This document shows, piece by piece, positions 52,293-62,245 of a stretch of DNA of 64,000 nucleotides. Position numbers and translations under genes: made by a program. The stretch covers positions 888,818,184 through 888,882,183 of the forward strand of contig CM062817.1 of NCBI GenBank assembly GCA_031772625.1. Reading direction: 5' to 3'. The notes below the pieces were generated by a model. The model saw nothing but the letters and a program-made list of their open reading frames with translations. It was not told where the DNA came from and did no database searches. How positions within the stretch are numbered: position 1 is the first letter of the stretch; the number at the start of each line of letters is the position of its first letter. The stretch is from Pinus tabuliformis (lineage: Eukaryota > Streptophyta > Pinopsida > Pinales > Pinaceae).

Positions 52293-52720
52293 TAGCAAGC
52301 ATTCTCCGAGTTGAAGAATCGCCTCTGTCCTGCATCAATGCTCACATTACCAGACCTGCAACAACCATTTGAGATTGATACATATGCCTCTAACTATGCT
52401 ATTTGTGGAGTTCTTACTCAACATGGGCATCCAGTGTCTTACCACAGTGAGACACTTTCAGACACAGCCCAAAAGTACCCCACTTACAACAAAGAAATGT
52501 ATTCCATTGTCTAGGCCTACTGTCAATGGAAGCATTACATTCTGAGGAAGGAAACAATCATCCACACAGACCACTGGCCTCTACAGTTCATATAGACACA
52601 AGGGAAGCTGCAGAACGATTTCCATCAAAAATGGTCCACCTATCTGCAACAGTTCCATTTGAACATTAAGTATAAGAAGGGCAACACCAATAATGTCGCT
52701 AATTGCCTCAGCCAACCACC
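52293..52720 (+). pseudogene. Chromovirus RNase H
   Basis: FEIDTYASNYAICGVLTQHG has Tyr where the first catalytic Asp (TDAS) should be; YPTYNKEMYSIV keeps the Glu and IIHTDHWPLQF the last Asp. In-frame TAGs at 52512 and 52593 again replace Gln. LNIKYKKGNTNNVANCLSQP ends the domain. Confidence 0.75.
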
Positions 52721-54129
52721 GGTCATGGCGCTAATCACTGTGCTCAACTTTGTGGGCACGAGACATCTGGGTGGCTGCATCTTTACAAGAGTGATCCAAA
52801 ATTCAACAACATATACCAGACACTCCTGGAAGGGAAGAAAGTTCCAAATTTTTACCTTCAAGATGCATTATTATGCCACTTAGGACAAATATGTGTTCCT
52901 TCAAGTGAGCGTTCCAAGATGATTTTAGAGGCACACTACAGTCAGGTCGCTGGACATTTCAAATTAGAGAAAATAATGGTGGTATTGCAGAAGTAGTTTT
53001 ATTAGCTGAAACTTCGTTAGGATGTTGGGAAGTATATTATATCCTGCACCACCTGCGTCATTGAAAAACCAACCATCAAGAAGCAAGGCTTGTATACTCC
53101 TCTACCAACTCCTAGTCGGCCTTGCAAATCTATCTCCTTGGATTATATGTCAGGCCTTCCTTCTACTAAGCACGAAAATGATTGCGTTTTCATGGTCATT
53201 GACAGATTCTCTAAGATGGCCATCATGGTAGCCTACACGAATAGTATCACAACAAAGGCCACTACTAAGCTCTTCTTTGAGTGGGTGTGGGTACACTTTA
53301 GGATCCCACAGTCCGTTATCATAGATCGGGATAGTAGATTCCTAAGTGCATTTCGGTCAAGTCCTTGGTCGATGTTGGATACAAAACTCACTAAGTCCAT
53401 GACTTTCCATCCCCAAACTGATGGCCAAACAGAGGTTGTCAACAGGATGATCATACACATTTTACGCATGTACAACTCAAAGCATCCACGCACATCGGAT
53501 GAAAGTCTCCCCTATGTCCAACACATCTACAACATATCTATCCACAACTCAATAGGCCACAACCCCTTTAAGGTAGGGCTAGGATTTCATCCATTATGCC
53601 CCATTGATGTGGCCATACCATTTGCAACCACTCAGGTAGATTCGGCTCACGCGAAGTCCGAAGCTGAAAGGGCTAACAGCTTCATTGAGCACATTCAACA
53701 CATACTCCAATAATTCCATGATATATTGGACATATCCAATGCTAAGTACAAGAAACGTCATGATAAACATCGAGTGTCGCACAAGTTCCAGGTGGGCGAC
53801 AAAGTTTGGCTTCATTTGTAGAAATAGCACCTTGCTAGACCTCACTGCAAGCTTCGCCCGCTTCGATATGGGCCATACACCATCACCAAGGCCGTCAATG
53901 ACAATGCCTTTGAGCTCCACATCCCACCGTTCCTTGGTCTGCACCCAATGTTCAATGTAGATTGCCTTTGGCCATACTTCTCACCATTGTTGGACACATC
54001 TGACATTGCAGAACAACTCACACCAATAGAGCTCAACCAGGACTACATGGAACAGGCCACAACTAATCATATCATGGAAAAACATATCAAGAACACTCGG
54101 AAACAAATGATACAACTATATTGAGTTGT
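52721..54129 (+). pseudogene. Chromovirus integrase and truncated chromodomain
   Basis: The zinc region is in 52880-53080 (HYSQVAGHFKLEKI, then CTTCVIEK in shifted frames). The core 53090-53713 is open, with ISLDYMSGLP, IIDRDSRFLSAF and GQTEVVNRM giving all three catalytic acids. After a TAA (53711) and TAGs at 53819 and 53825 the C-terminal GDKVWLHL and RPLRYGPYTITKAVNDNAFE continue. ATTNHIMEKHIKNTRKQM is the first strand of a chromodomain, cut at 54129 by the next element. Confidence 0.8.
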
Positions 54130-54971
54130 TGTTGGCTACATGGGGCCTGACCCAGGTTCAGCAGTGAGTTTAGCCAAGCAAATCCCGATACTATTGGCCC
54201 TTTCGGTCTCACCTGAGGTAGTATGGGAGGGTTCTAGAACCAAGTTTCCACACCCTAGGAATGTCTTGATGAAGTCTGGGAAGTTCACAAACCTATCCTA
54301 CGCACTTGCGCTGCTCCGTGCAGTTGTCTGTCCTTCGCGACTTGTGTAACTGCTTCCGTGTAGCTCTGTGAAGGGCACGAAGAGGTGTTGTCTAGATCTT
54401 TTATCCTTACTATGCTTTTATTATAGATCTTAACTTCATTAATCATTCAACATTTATTGCTAGTGCGCGCAATCATAAAATGTAAAGAGATGCATAAATA
54501 TCATAGAAGCAATAAACACATAGTATTCTAGAATCACTTATCTTTTATTAATCCTCTGTTCAAGTAAATCCAACTCTGCCCTGCACACTCAGCTGTAGGG
54601 GTCCGCACACATAGTTGTGGACTCTACCAGGCCTCTGCAAACTCAGCTGCAGAGCCTCTTACTACTATTACGACCCAAGACTCAGACTTACAGACTCAGA
54701 GCGAATTCCTCATTCAAAAACCCATATTACTTCTCAAAGCTAAGACTAAGACTACTTTTTACCCTTAGAGCCTCGCTCTATTTATACAATTCCATGGTCC
54801 GTGAACCATGGGTAGGTCGACACATTCTATATTAAATTACATTATTTTATGGTGGACAACCCTAGACTCTCACGCTCCGCACCGACATTTTACGGGGTAT
54901 TTACATTACATTGACCAAAACTCGGGCTTTAATCCCCAAAGGCATGCTATGGGGGGATCCGCTGCCCAACA
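54130..54971 (-). repeat. 3' LTR of the 54-64 kb element
   Basis: 842 bp in plus reading from TGTTGGCTACATGGGGCCTG to GATCCGCTGCCCAACA. Inverted termini TGTTGG...CCAACA. A short plus frame at 54140-54349 and others are not genes. Confidence 0.75.
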
Positions 54972-56700
54972 GGCCCCCAACACAATCATCGTGACTCATC
55001 TCGAGTCACTTGGATGGTGCGGTGATCTTCACACAGAGTCCATCCAACAACTTCTACACTTCGCTTATGTTTGCAGCACATTATTTCGTTGTCCGTTGTA
55101 TCAGTTTTGTGAATCCCCGATGCATCATTGTCAGGGGCACCTTCTTGCCTTAACGCATATGTATCCTGCATCTGGACCAGCTTTCCCTTGATCGTGGTGG
55201 TAACCATGAATGCTTCCTCGTGCCAAGGCTGGATGTGCATTTTAAGCACTGCTTCTTTTTGGCACGCGGCGTCCACCTATTCCTTTAGGGCCTGGGCCTC
55301 CTTCATCTTGGCAAGTCACTGAGTAAGGGCAACCATTTCTACGGTCCCCCTGATATTGTCATATGCCTGCTGTAACTGCCATGCTTCTGTCTCCAGACGT
55401 TGTATGGTTGGATCTTCCTGCAGTGAGGTGAGCGTGAAGAGGGATTGATCCAACAATCTCGTGCAGTCCTGTACAGCGTGCTCTATTGCTTCCAACCCTG
55501 ATTGAATGGCGTGGTGGTGCTGCTCTCTGACTTCCAGGGTGTAGAGAGCTGTGCTTTCAGTCGCAACTCAACGATCTGCAGGTTCAGCTCCAACTGAACC
55601 TTCGCGGACTCTTCCTAGGCCTTGCGGGCTCTAGCTGCTAGCTGGTGAATCTTTTCTACTATTGGGAGTACCGCTGGCATGGCCAACTCTGATATGTTGC
55701 TACAGGCCTCCTCCACGACCTTTTCCAATCCCTGGGTTTGTATGACCAGGTTGTCGCGCTGCAGGTTGAGCTGTTCTAAATGTAATTTCTGCTCACTCAA
55801 GACCTAGAGGGTGTGGCCCTCCCTAGTGCGAAGCTCATCATTTACCCCACCCTGTAGTTGGTATAGGGTTTCTCTGGGAAGGGAGGCCAAATTCAACCCC
55901 CAGCCCTTGATTTTACTTGTCGTGGCCCCGTCACCCTCAGTGGCTGCTAAGACTGCGCCTTTTGGTAATACAAAAGTGTTTGTGGTGTGGGCGTGCAACA
56001 TCGGCTCAGCTTCAAATGTACCTGCCACAACGTGTGGTTCCAACATTCCTAGGGGTTGCACTTGTAATGCTTACAACTACACTCTGAGTGCCCCCAACAC
56101 AGTTGTTTGCTCCGTCATTAATTCTTCAAAAACATCCTTAGTGACATCACGAATTATTTCACCAATGTCAAGAAGGTCTCCCTCGGAGGTCTTTGTGGCC
56201 TTTGTATTTTTCCACGAGGCTAGCTTCTCATGGACGTGCAGCCTCTTGAGTTGGGTTGATTTTGGTACCAGGTCCATGCATTCCTCTACCTCAGCCTCTT
56301 CCTGTATGTCCTTCTTGGTGGACATTTCCTGGCCTTCCTCTGTCTCTTTCGTGGTCGAGGTTGCGGTCTTTGCCATCTACGCAGCCACTGCTACCTCAGC
56401 CGCCTTCTGTTGCGTAGCCGCTTCTTTTTCCTGGCGCCTTCTCTCCACCAACTATGCAATGCACAACTTGGTATCCTTCTTTTGTTGTTGTGCTGCAATC
56501 TTTTCCATTTCTGCCAAGTCCGGGGCACACCACTCCGGGGGCCATGACTCCATTACCGCAAAGATTGCATCATCCATTGCCATGAATAGGAGCTTCGCCC
56601 ATGTTCGCGCGGGATCTTTACGCACTCGGATATATAGGTTATGCATATCCGCCTTGAACTCTGCCACGCTCTGTAAGCTGTTATGGACTGTGGGGGACAA
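54972..56700 (-). pseudogene. aORF, C-terminal coiled-coil half
   Basis: From 56700 down to about 55560 a single minus frame is open except for isolated stops (around 56450, 56377, 56062, 55801 and 55612). It carries DDAIFAVMESWPPEWCAPDL, Glu/Lys-rich helices (EKIAAQQQKKDTKLCIA, QEMSTKKDIQEEAEVEECMD), and a long coiled coil (LSEQKLHLEQLNLQRDNLVI, LQIVELRLKAQLS). The end near 55000 reads VQKLLDGLCVKITAPSK. It adjoins the 3' LTR. The frame differs from the N-terminal half at 58118-56928, so one frameshift lies near 56850. Function unknown. Confidence 0.55.
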
Positions 56701-56927
56701 GCGCAGCCTACGATTGATCCATGTTCATATTCGCACCTCTACAAACACCCAAAACATCTTTATCTCGTGAATCCTTGTCACGCCTTTTGTTGCCCAAAGC
56801 AAGGTGTACCTAGCGGCTTCGGTAGGTCACCTTCAAGCGTGGGAAACTGGCTGTCATCTGGTAGCTCCCATGCAACCAACAAGATGGATAAGAGCAACCA
56901 TGCATAGTCGAAGGTATTACCCTTCTC

Positions 56928-58118
56928 CTAGTCCTCTCTATAGTTTGTCAGAAACTTGTCATAGAGGAACTGCGCCGAGTTGAACTGGACCCCCTCTGTG
57001 CATTGCTCTGCCAACTCAATTATAGACGCTGACACTTTGCCTGTGCGGAATTTCCTCATCAGCTTGCCAGCCAGCAGTTGGCTGGCTATGCACACCCCTT
57101 GGTCCTTGATTCTTACAATTACGTACCCTCTCTTCCTATTCTCCAGCTTATATTTAGCCTTCATAGCTTCTGCGAGGGCTAAGTCGCTACTCTTTCCTGC
57201 TATGGTTGCAGGGTCGTTTCCTTTGATGGGCAGCTGAGAAATCCGGTGAATCAAATTGGCCATGATGCGAATTGGATCCTCCAGCTAGAGATACCCATCA
57301 TGTACTAGGCACAGTAGCTGCCTGATGACAAAAATAGTGACGGCCGCGTGGTGGCAGTGGGGTATCCATTGTAGATGGAGTAGCCCAGCCTTCTCTACAC
57401 TGCGTAGCCATTTCTACTTCAGTAATTTCTCCGCGGCCAACTATGGGAACTTCTTGCTGTCTGTGAGGTCCCAGTCTTCGAACTTCATATTAGGTACCCG
57501 TCCCATCAGTGTACCTTCAAACCTTATATCATCTGGAAGGAGCGGGGTCTAGAGTGCACTCTTCGTGGCCTCCAGGTTCTTAGGTATCTTGGCTTTCCCC
57601 TTCCATAGGGGGATGTAGGGGGGTAACTTTATCACCGAAGGCACTTGGGAGACATTCTCCACCTCATCATCCTGTTATTCAATTTAGGTTATCAGGGCTT
57701 GCAAATCCTCCTCCTCCTCCTTCGTTTCAAGGGTGATGACTTTGCCCTTCTCTGTCATTGACAATTTACTAAACTGTGGGTTCTGTGGTGATACCTAGAT
57801 TGGCCCCATTGTCTGCTTTTCTTTTTGTGGTCACGGCATGCATGGTGACTTTGGAACCTCTACTATAGTTGCTGCCTCTCGAGGCTCCTCCTGGTTCATA
57901 TGGGGCACTGGGGTAACTTCCGCGAATCGCACTTCGGTTCTCGCAGCCATCATCGTGTCTACACTGGATCCATTCGGTCGCGTACTCAAGGGTGGCAAGA
58001 GTGTTTGGTGCTCAATGCTCTGTACTGGCTCAAATCTTAAACAACCAAGTGTTGCCTCAAGGCTAGCACAAAGGATTTTATAATATCGTTTGAAGTTGAA
58101 TTTAACTATTCCCTCCAC
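56928..58118 (-). pseudogene. aORF, N-terminal globular half (putative plant transposon protein type)
   Basis: One minus frame with few stops: PPYIPLWKGKAKIPKNLEAT, LTDSKKFPQLAAEKLL, WLRSVEKAGLLHLQWIPHCH, then MANLIHRISQLPIKGNDPAT, FRTGKVSASIIELAEQCTEG and QFNSAQFLYDKFLTNYREDX with DYAWLLLSILLVAWE in the adjoining frame. The pattern (a helical domain ending in a FLxDxF...YAWLLxLI motif) is that of extra ORFs in non-autonomous plant Gypsy elements. No enzyme motif seen. Confidence 0.55.
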
Positions 58119-59278
58119 TTTTGAGTCATTAATACCTTCTTAGCAGCAGATTGTCCCGAATCTAGCTCTGAACTCCTATCTTAATTTCCTGCTGCCTACT
58201 CCTTTCTGCCTTAAATTAGACCTCTTGTCATGAATAGTGACATCAACGATCACCTTCCAACCTACCCCCGCAGTAGCGCAGCCCCTTATGCATGACCGCG
58301 ATCCCTGTGACATACTGACCCTGCGCGTAACCTCGTTCCCACGTAGCTCTCCTACAAACTTGTTTATAGTCTCGTGATGTCTTTCAACTGCTTGAAGCGT
58401 TGAGACTGTACTTTCTACGGATAGTTAGGTGGACACACCACCTGCACGAAGCTTCCCTACACTTGCCAGCCTAGTCCGCGGGTGCCCCTCAATTACCCTC
58501 ACGTCATTCAGCATTTTGCGTTCTTCCTTATACAGTGCACTCCCCTGGTTACTTTGTTTAATAAGGTGCGGTTACAGCCATGGTAGCAGAACCAGAACTT
58601 TTCGGTGACACTCTTCTACTGTGGTGGTATGGCTACCCATATCTTGTCCTGTCCTTCCATTGACGCGACATGTTTGCATGATTTCAGTTCCATTTTTCCG
58701 ATATCCACGTCCATTAATATGCTTTTTTGCTTCAGTTGTACCTGATCTTCTTCAAGTTCGCGAAGCTCAATGTTCCCTCGCCGGATGGCTTCTTGAGTCT
58801 GCATATGTTTGTCCTCACATGGCTGCATACCTTCTTTTCTATGGTCCTTGCGTGTTGTGCCAGTTATTGCGTGAAGATTCTTTCCCAAAGCTACAACCTT
58901 GACTATGCTCGTCATTTCTGGAATCATTCCCGTGCTCAAGTTCTTGTGCATGGCCCCATAGGCCCATCAGACCACTGGGACACGCGGGTCCCAATCAGTT
59001 CATTCTGCCTGGTAAACTCTGTTCATGATTCTACATAGCTTTGTGAATGCCCCAATGTGGACTATCTATGGCATGCATCGCTTTTCCTACTGCTGCATCG
59101 GGTTCTTATTTTCAATCCTTAGTCTAGGATGTGCTTATATAGTACACGTTTGCACCCATCGACATAGGTGGGCATGCAAGTTGCTTCATCCTAGCTACCT
59201 GGCTCTCGTTCAACGTTGGGGACTTCCAAACTATAAGCACATCCATATTCTACATTTGCACTAGTTTCCAATAGTCTT
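58119..59278 (-). pseudogene. Decayed coding stretch between gag2 and aORF
   Basis: No long frame, but the minus strand keeps protein-like runs in alternating frames: SQWSDGPMGPCTRT, LAQHARTIEKKVCSHVRTNI, RLKKPSGEGTLSFANLKKIR. It may be the true N-terminus of the aORF or a separate ORF. It contains no RT motif (no YxDD, no QxxFGLxNAP-like run). 58119-58600 shows nothing recognisable. Confidence 0.4.
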
Positions 59279-59600
59279 CTAATGTGTACTCCACCATTGT
59301 GCAAGTGTTGCGAGCAGCACCCATTCTAGTGCATCATACCGCTGCTGTTCCGGTATTTCCCTTTCAAATTGGTCCAGGAATTCATCCACTGCTGTTACTC
59401 CATCATATGTCAGCAGTTCCCTTGCCTCTGTTTTCATGCAACGCAGGGATCTAGCCATCATGTTGCAATTCAACGTTGTCACTTTGTGCAACCGGTTCTG
59501 CCAGCGTTCTACTTCTTCATCTGAATTTGAAGTACAGGAACTGTCGCGTTCCCACGAGATTCTCCCATTTGCAGTTGGGTTCACCTGATCCTGGTCTTGT
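59279..59600 (-). pseudogene. Second gag-like segment (gag2) fused behind protease
   Basis: In the same frame as the protease ORF; reads VNPTANGRISWERD, EEVERWQNRLHKVTTLNCNM, then ELLTYDGVTAVDEFLDQFER and LEWVLLATLAQWWSTH, the capsid-like fold of retrotransposon gag (helix, then ALxxxLxGxAxxWW-type). A gag domain downstream of protease is unusual; I recall the same arrangement in a known plant Gypsy family, but cannot verify it here. Confidence 0.55.
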
Positions 59601-59608
59601 GTTGTTAT

Positions 59609-60505
59609 CTAGTAAATGCAATCTAGCTCAACGTCGCTGTCATCGTCATGCACAGGTTTAGTGTAGTGCGCTCCCTCGGTTGGATCTAGCGGAACTACTA
59701 CGCGTAGGGATTTTTTTCCAAATATCATATTCTTCTTTTTCAGGTTGATGATGCCATTCATATCAGTGGCCCAGTCTATTCCTAGCAACACGAGATAAGG
59801 ATTGTTGTCATCGACAATCTTTATTACTTCAAAGTTTGTCTATGTGCTTGCGCCTTCGATATCAACTATTACTCCTTGCAACCTTCCCATGGGCACGATC
59901 TTCTGTTGGTTTTCCATTCATAATTGAATAAGGGACCACTGCAACATAGGCCTGCCCATGCGTTCCCAGGTTTTCTTAGGTAACACATTTGTGTTAGATC
60001 CCAGGTCCAAGATTACCTTGTCCATTTCGTATTCACCAATCTGCACCGTCAATCTCATCTCCCTTCCAGTGCACAATGTATGCTTTCCCAGTTTTTGGAC
60101 TACGTGCCGTTCACCCAATCTTGTGTACCTAGTGCTCAACTTCTGTAGTCCCTTGACTACCTTATTGTTGCATAGCAGCTTCATCCATGTCTCTAAAAAG
60201 GTAGTAAGCATAGAAGGATCCATTCCTAGCTTTGGTTGATCCTTACTACTTGAAGTAGAGGCCTCCGTGAAGCTCTTCTTAGCTTCCATAAACATCTCCT
60301 TTGTGTGTTCTAAGTCAAATTCAAGTTCCTTTGCAGGAGCCTTGCGAACCCATGTATCTTCCTCAAGCTGCTTCCCCTTATCTTCTCCTGTGGTCGTGCC
60401 ACTTCTGAGCATCATGTTCATGTTGGGGTCTTCGTCACACGGTTCAGACTTCATCATTTGGATATTCTGAGTCGGAGTAGGCTGTAGTACCCCTTTCATG
60501 CACAT
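59609..60505 (-). pseudogene. Protease with gag linker
   Basis: Frame 60505-59918 starts in the gag C-terminal linker and ends with the protease VILDLGSNTNVLPKKTWERM (DLGS active site). After TGA (59918-59920, probable CGA-to-TGA) and one TAG the frame continues with IKIVDDNNP and LLGIDWATDMNGIINLKKKN, the closing strand of the protease, to a TAG at 59609. It is all in one frame with gag2, so ancestrally a single polyprotein. Confidence 0.7.
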
Positions 60506-60539
60506 TTATGCCATCAACGTAGGACAATCCACTGGTTCA

Positions 60540-61070
60540 TGATTAAATTGAGCACAATATGAACAAGATATTCTCATTGGGTTGGTACAATCATGGGAGT
60601 AGTGTCCTGGTCCTCCGCAATTGTAGCAAATCAACTGTCTGCAGCCCCTTCTTGGCCCCATTCCTCCTCATCCCTGACCTCGACCTTGAAATCCAGTGTG
60701 CGCCATCCCCATGGTTGGGTCAAGGTCTTACGTTTCTATCTACATTCTATAGGCTGGGGTCTGCTCCATCATCAACTCATAGATGTGACAAGTACGCTCG
60801 TCATAGCCCACCGACCTACAAAAATTACAAAACAACTGTTGCGGAGCCTGTGTATACTTTTGCAACAGATGACAATTGTCCATTATGTGTTTCCCTCCTA
60901 ACTGACAGATCATGCACCATAGTGTGGGTGCCGCACTTGGACCTGCCTGTGCCTCTGGTCTCAATAGCATTGATCCCCTCCTACCAAGTATTTTACGAAT
61001 ACTGGACAGTGATCCTTGTCATAGCCCTAACCTTTGCACTTTATACACCATACATCATTGCATGCCTCTA
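60540..61070 (-). pseudogene. gag zinc-knuckle region (four Cys-rich motifs)
   Basis: Reading right to left: CMICQLGGKHIMDNC, CNFCRSVGYDERTC, then CYNCGGPGHYSHDC and CSYCAQFNHEPVDC, i.e. four CCHC-like motifs in tandem (about 60910, 60840, 60620 and 60560). The last two are separated from the first by a Gly/Arg-rich linker with frame changes. This is the nucleocapsid part of the same gag. An array of four knuckles is more than the one or two usual for Gypsy. Confidence 0.65.
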
Positions 61071-61412
61071 GCCGCAGTGCCCTATCTTACTTTAAGCTCT
61101 GCATTTCTAGGCAAAGATTCTATAGCTGCGTGTGGATTTGTTGAACTCCTAGCCTTGAATCATGTATCAGTGTTTCATGCAACCTCATCGCCACTTCCAA
61201 TGCTTCAGCTTGGGTTGAAAGCTTCTATTGTGACAGCATCGTCCTCAGGTGCAGTGTCAAAGATGCCACAAACCACGCACGGTGTTGTACATCCATTAGC
61301 GTCATATTATCCTCGCGGATCGTACTTTTCATCCACTGATCCAGATCTCAGGGGGTCTCGCCTAGAAGCATTGTGATCTCCTTAAATCCGATGATTGACT
61401 GCGTCTCTGATT

Positions 61413-61919
61413 TCAGCCGACTAAATCTCTGTTCAGCGTATTCTGGATCTCCACTATTCCTGCATTTGTGTGATCATTGGAATCCTTGATATACCATGTG
61501 AACGCGCAATCCTGCAGTGTGCTCACCAATTTCACCTTCTTAATGTTGTCGTCCGTGACCGCTTGTGCTTCCCACACTGCTCTTACCATCAACCATAACT
61601 GATTCGGATCCTCATTTCCTACTCCTCTAAATACAGGTAGCTTGATCCTGCTCGCCATGCTGAACTGTGGGGGTGGTGGAGGTGGAGTGGGTGGAGATGG
61701 AGGTGAAGGAGGTGAAGTGGGTGGTGGCATAAGTGGAGGTGGAAACTGCGGAATGCGTTGCCTTATCAAACATACCACACTTCTTGGAGAGATCCGAGTG
61801 ATCTCTTCCTCGCTCTCCTGCAAAGGTGAAATCAAGGGACTGTTTCCTAATTCCCTGCTACCTTTGTAGATCCTTCCACTCTGCGTCGTTCCAAATATTA
61901 ATGTATCCGGATCACCCAT
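61413..61919 (-). pseudogene. gag N-terminal and capsid part
   Basis: Starts MGDPDTLIFGTTQSGRIYKG. A run of Pro/Ser repeats (encoded 61660-61760) is followed by the capsid start IKLPVFRGVGNEDPNQLW and TLQDCAFTWYIKDSNDHTNA. It ends at 61413 after LNRDLV; the remaining capsid (61070-61412) is frame-shifted. The ATG choice at 61919 fits the conserved N-terminal block, though an open frame overlaps from upstream. Confidence 0.75.
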
Positions 61920-62245
61920 TTTTCACATAATAGCATCTTAATCTAGGTATTCAGGGATTTAATGTACCTACCTCGTAGTCCCTTGAGAAAATGTCACTCT
62001 GCTTCACTGTAGCTCACAGTCGTATCTATCGCAAACTCAGTGATAAATACCCCTATTATCCGGTCAAGCCAATGGTCCATAGCTCACGCGATCTTATCCT
62101 CTGATATCTCTAGTCTGCACACTAATTCTGGAGTCCACACTATTGGTTGATCGAGCTTATACCTTCCATGGCTGTCGGCTAACCTCGCGATCTGTTGTAC
62201 CTGTTTCCCATAGGCAGTGCTTGGCTACAAAAACTATGCTAGGAA
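61920..62245 (-). pseudogene. Coding remnant upstream of gag, unknown
   Basis: The minus strand from about 62225 reads, in one frame, STAYGKQVQQIARLADSHGR, WTPELVCRLEISEDKIA, then (after a TGA) MDHWLDRIIGVFITEFAIDT and HFLKGLRGRYIKSLNT with two further stops that sit at likely Trp positions (TGG to TGA/TAG). The frame differs from that of gag and overlaps its start. I do not recognise it. It may be an additional short ORF or an alternative gag N-terminus. Confidence 0.4.

Larger units (their letters stand above)
49122..54129 (+). mobile_element. Plus-strand chromovirus, decayed by many TAG stops
   Basis: LTR/leader, gag, protease, RT, RNase H, integrase and start of a chromodomain in the canonical order. 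Most domains keep key residues, but the pol frame holds about ten TAG stops at positions where Gln is expected, plus a few indels. It ends abruptly at 54129, where another element's LTR begins inside the chromodomain. Its 3' part must lie right of the window. Confidence 0.8.

Noticed and set aside
54140..54349. Plus frame MGPDPGSAVSLAKQIPILL as the end of chromovirus pol
   Set aside because: It lies inside the LTR starting at 54130, because the same sequence reappears at 63958; it is not part of the chromodomain.
55811..56770. 319-codon plus-strand open frame
   Set aside because: It lies exactly opposite the minus-strand aORF, whose frame has protein-like composition and retrotransposon context. 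The plus frame is Ser/Ala/Val-rich without motifs, an antisense shadow.
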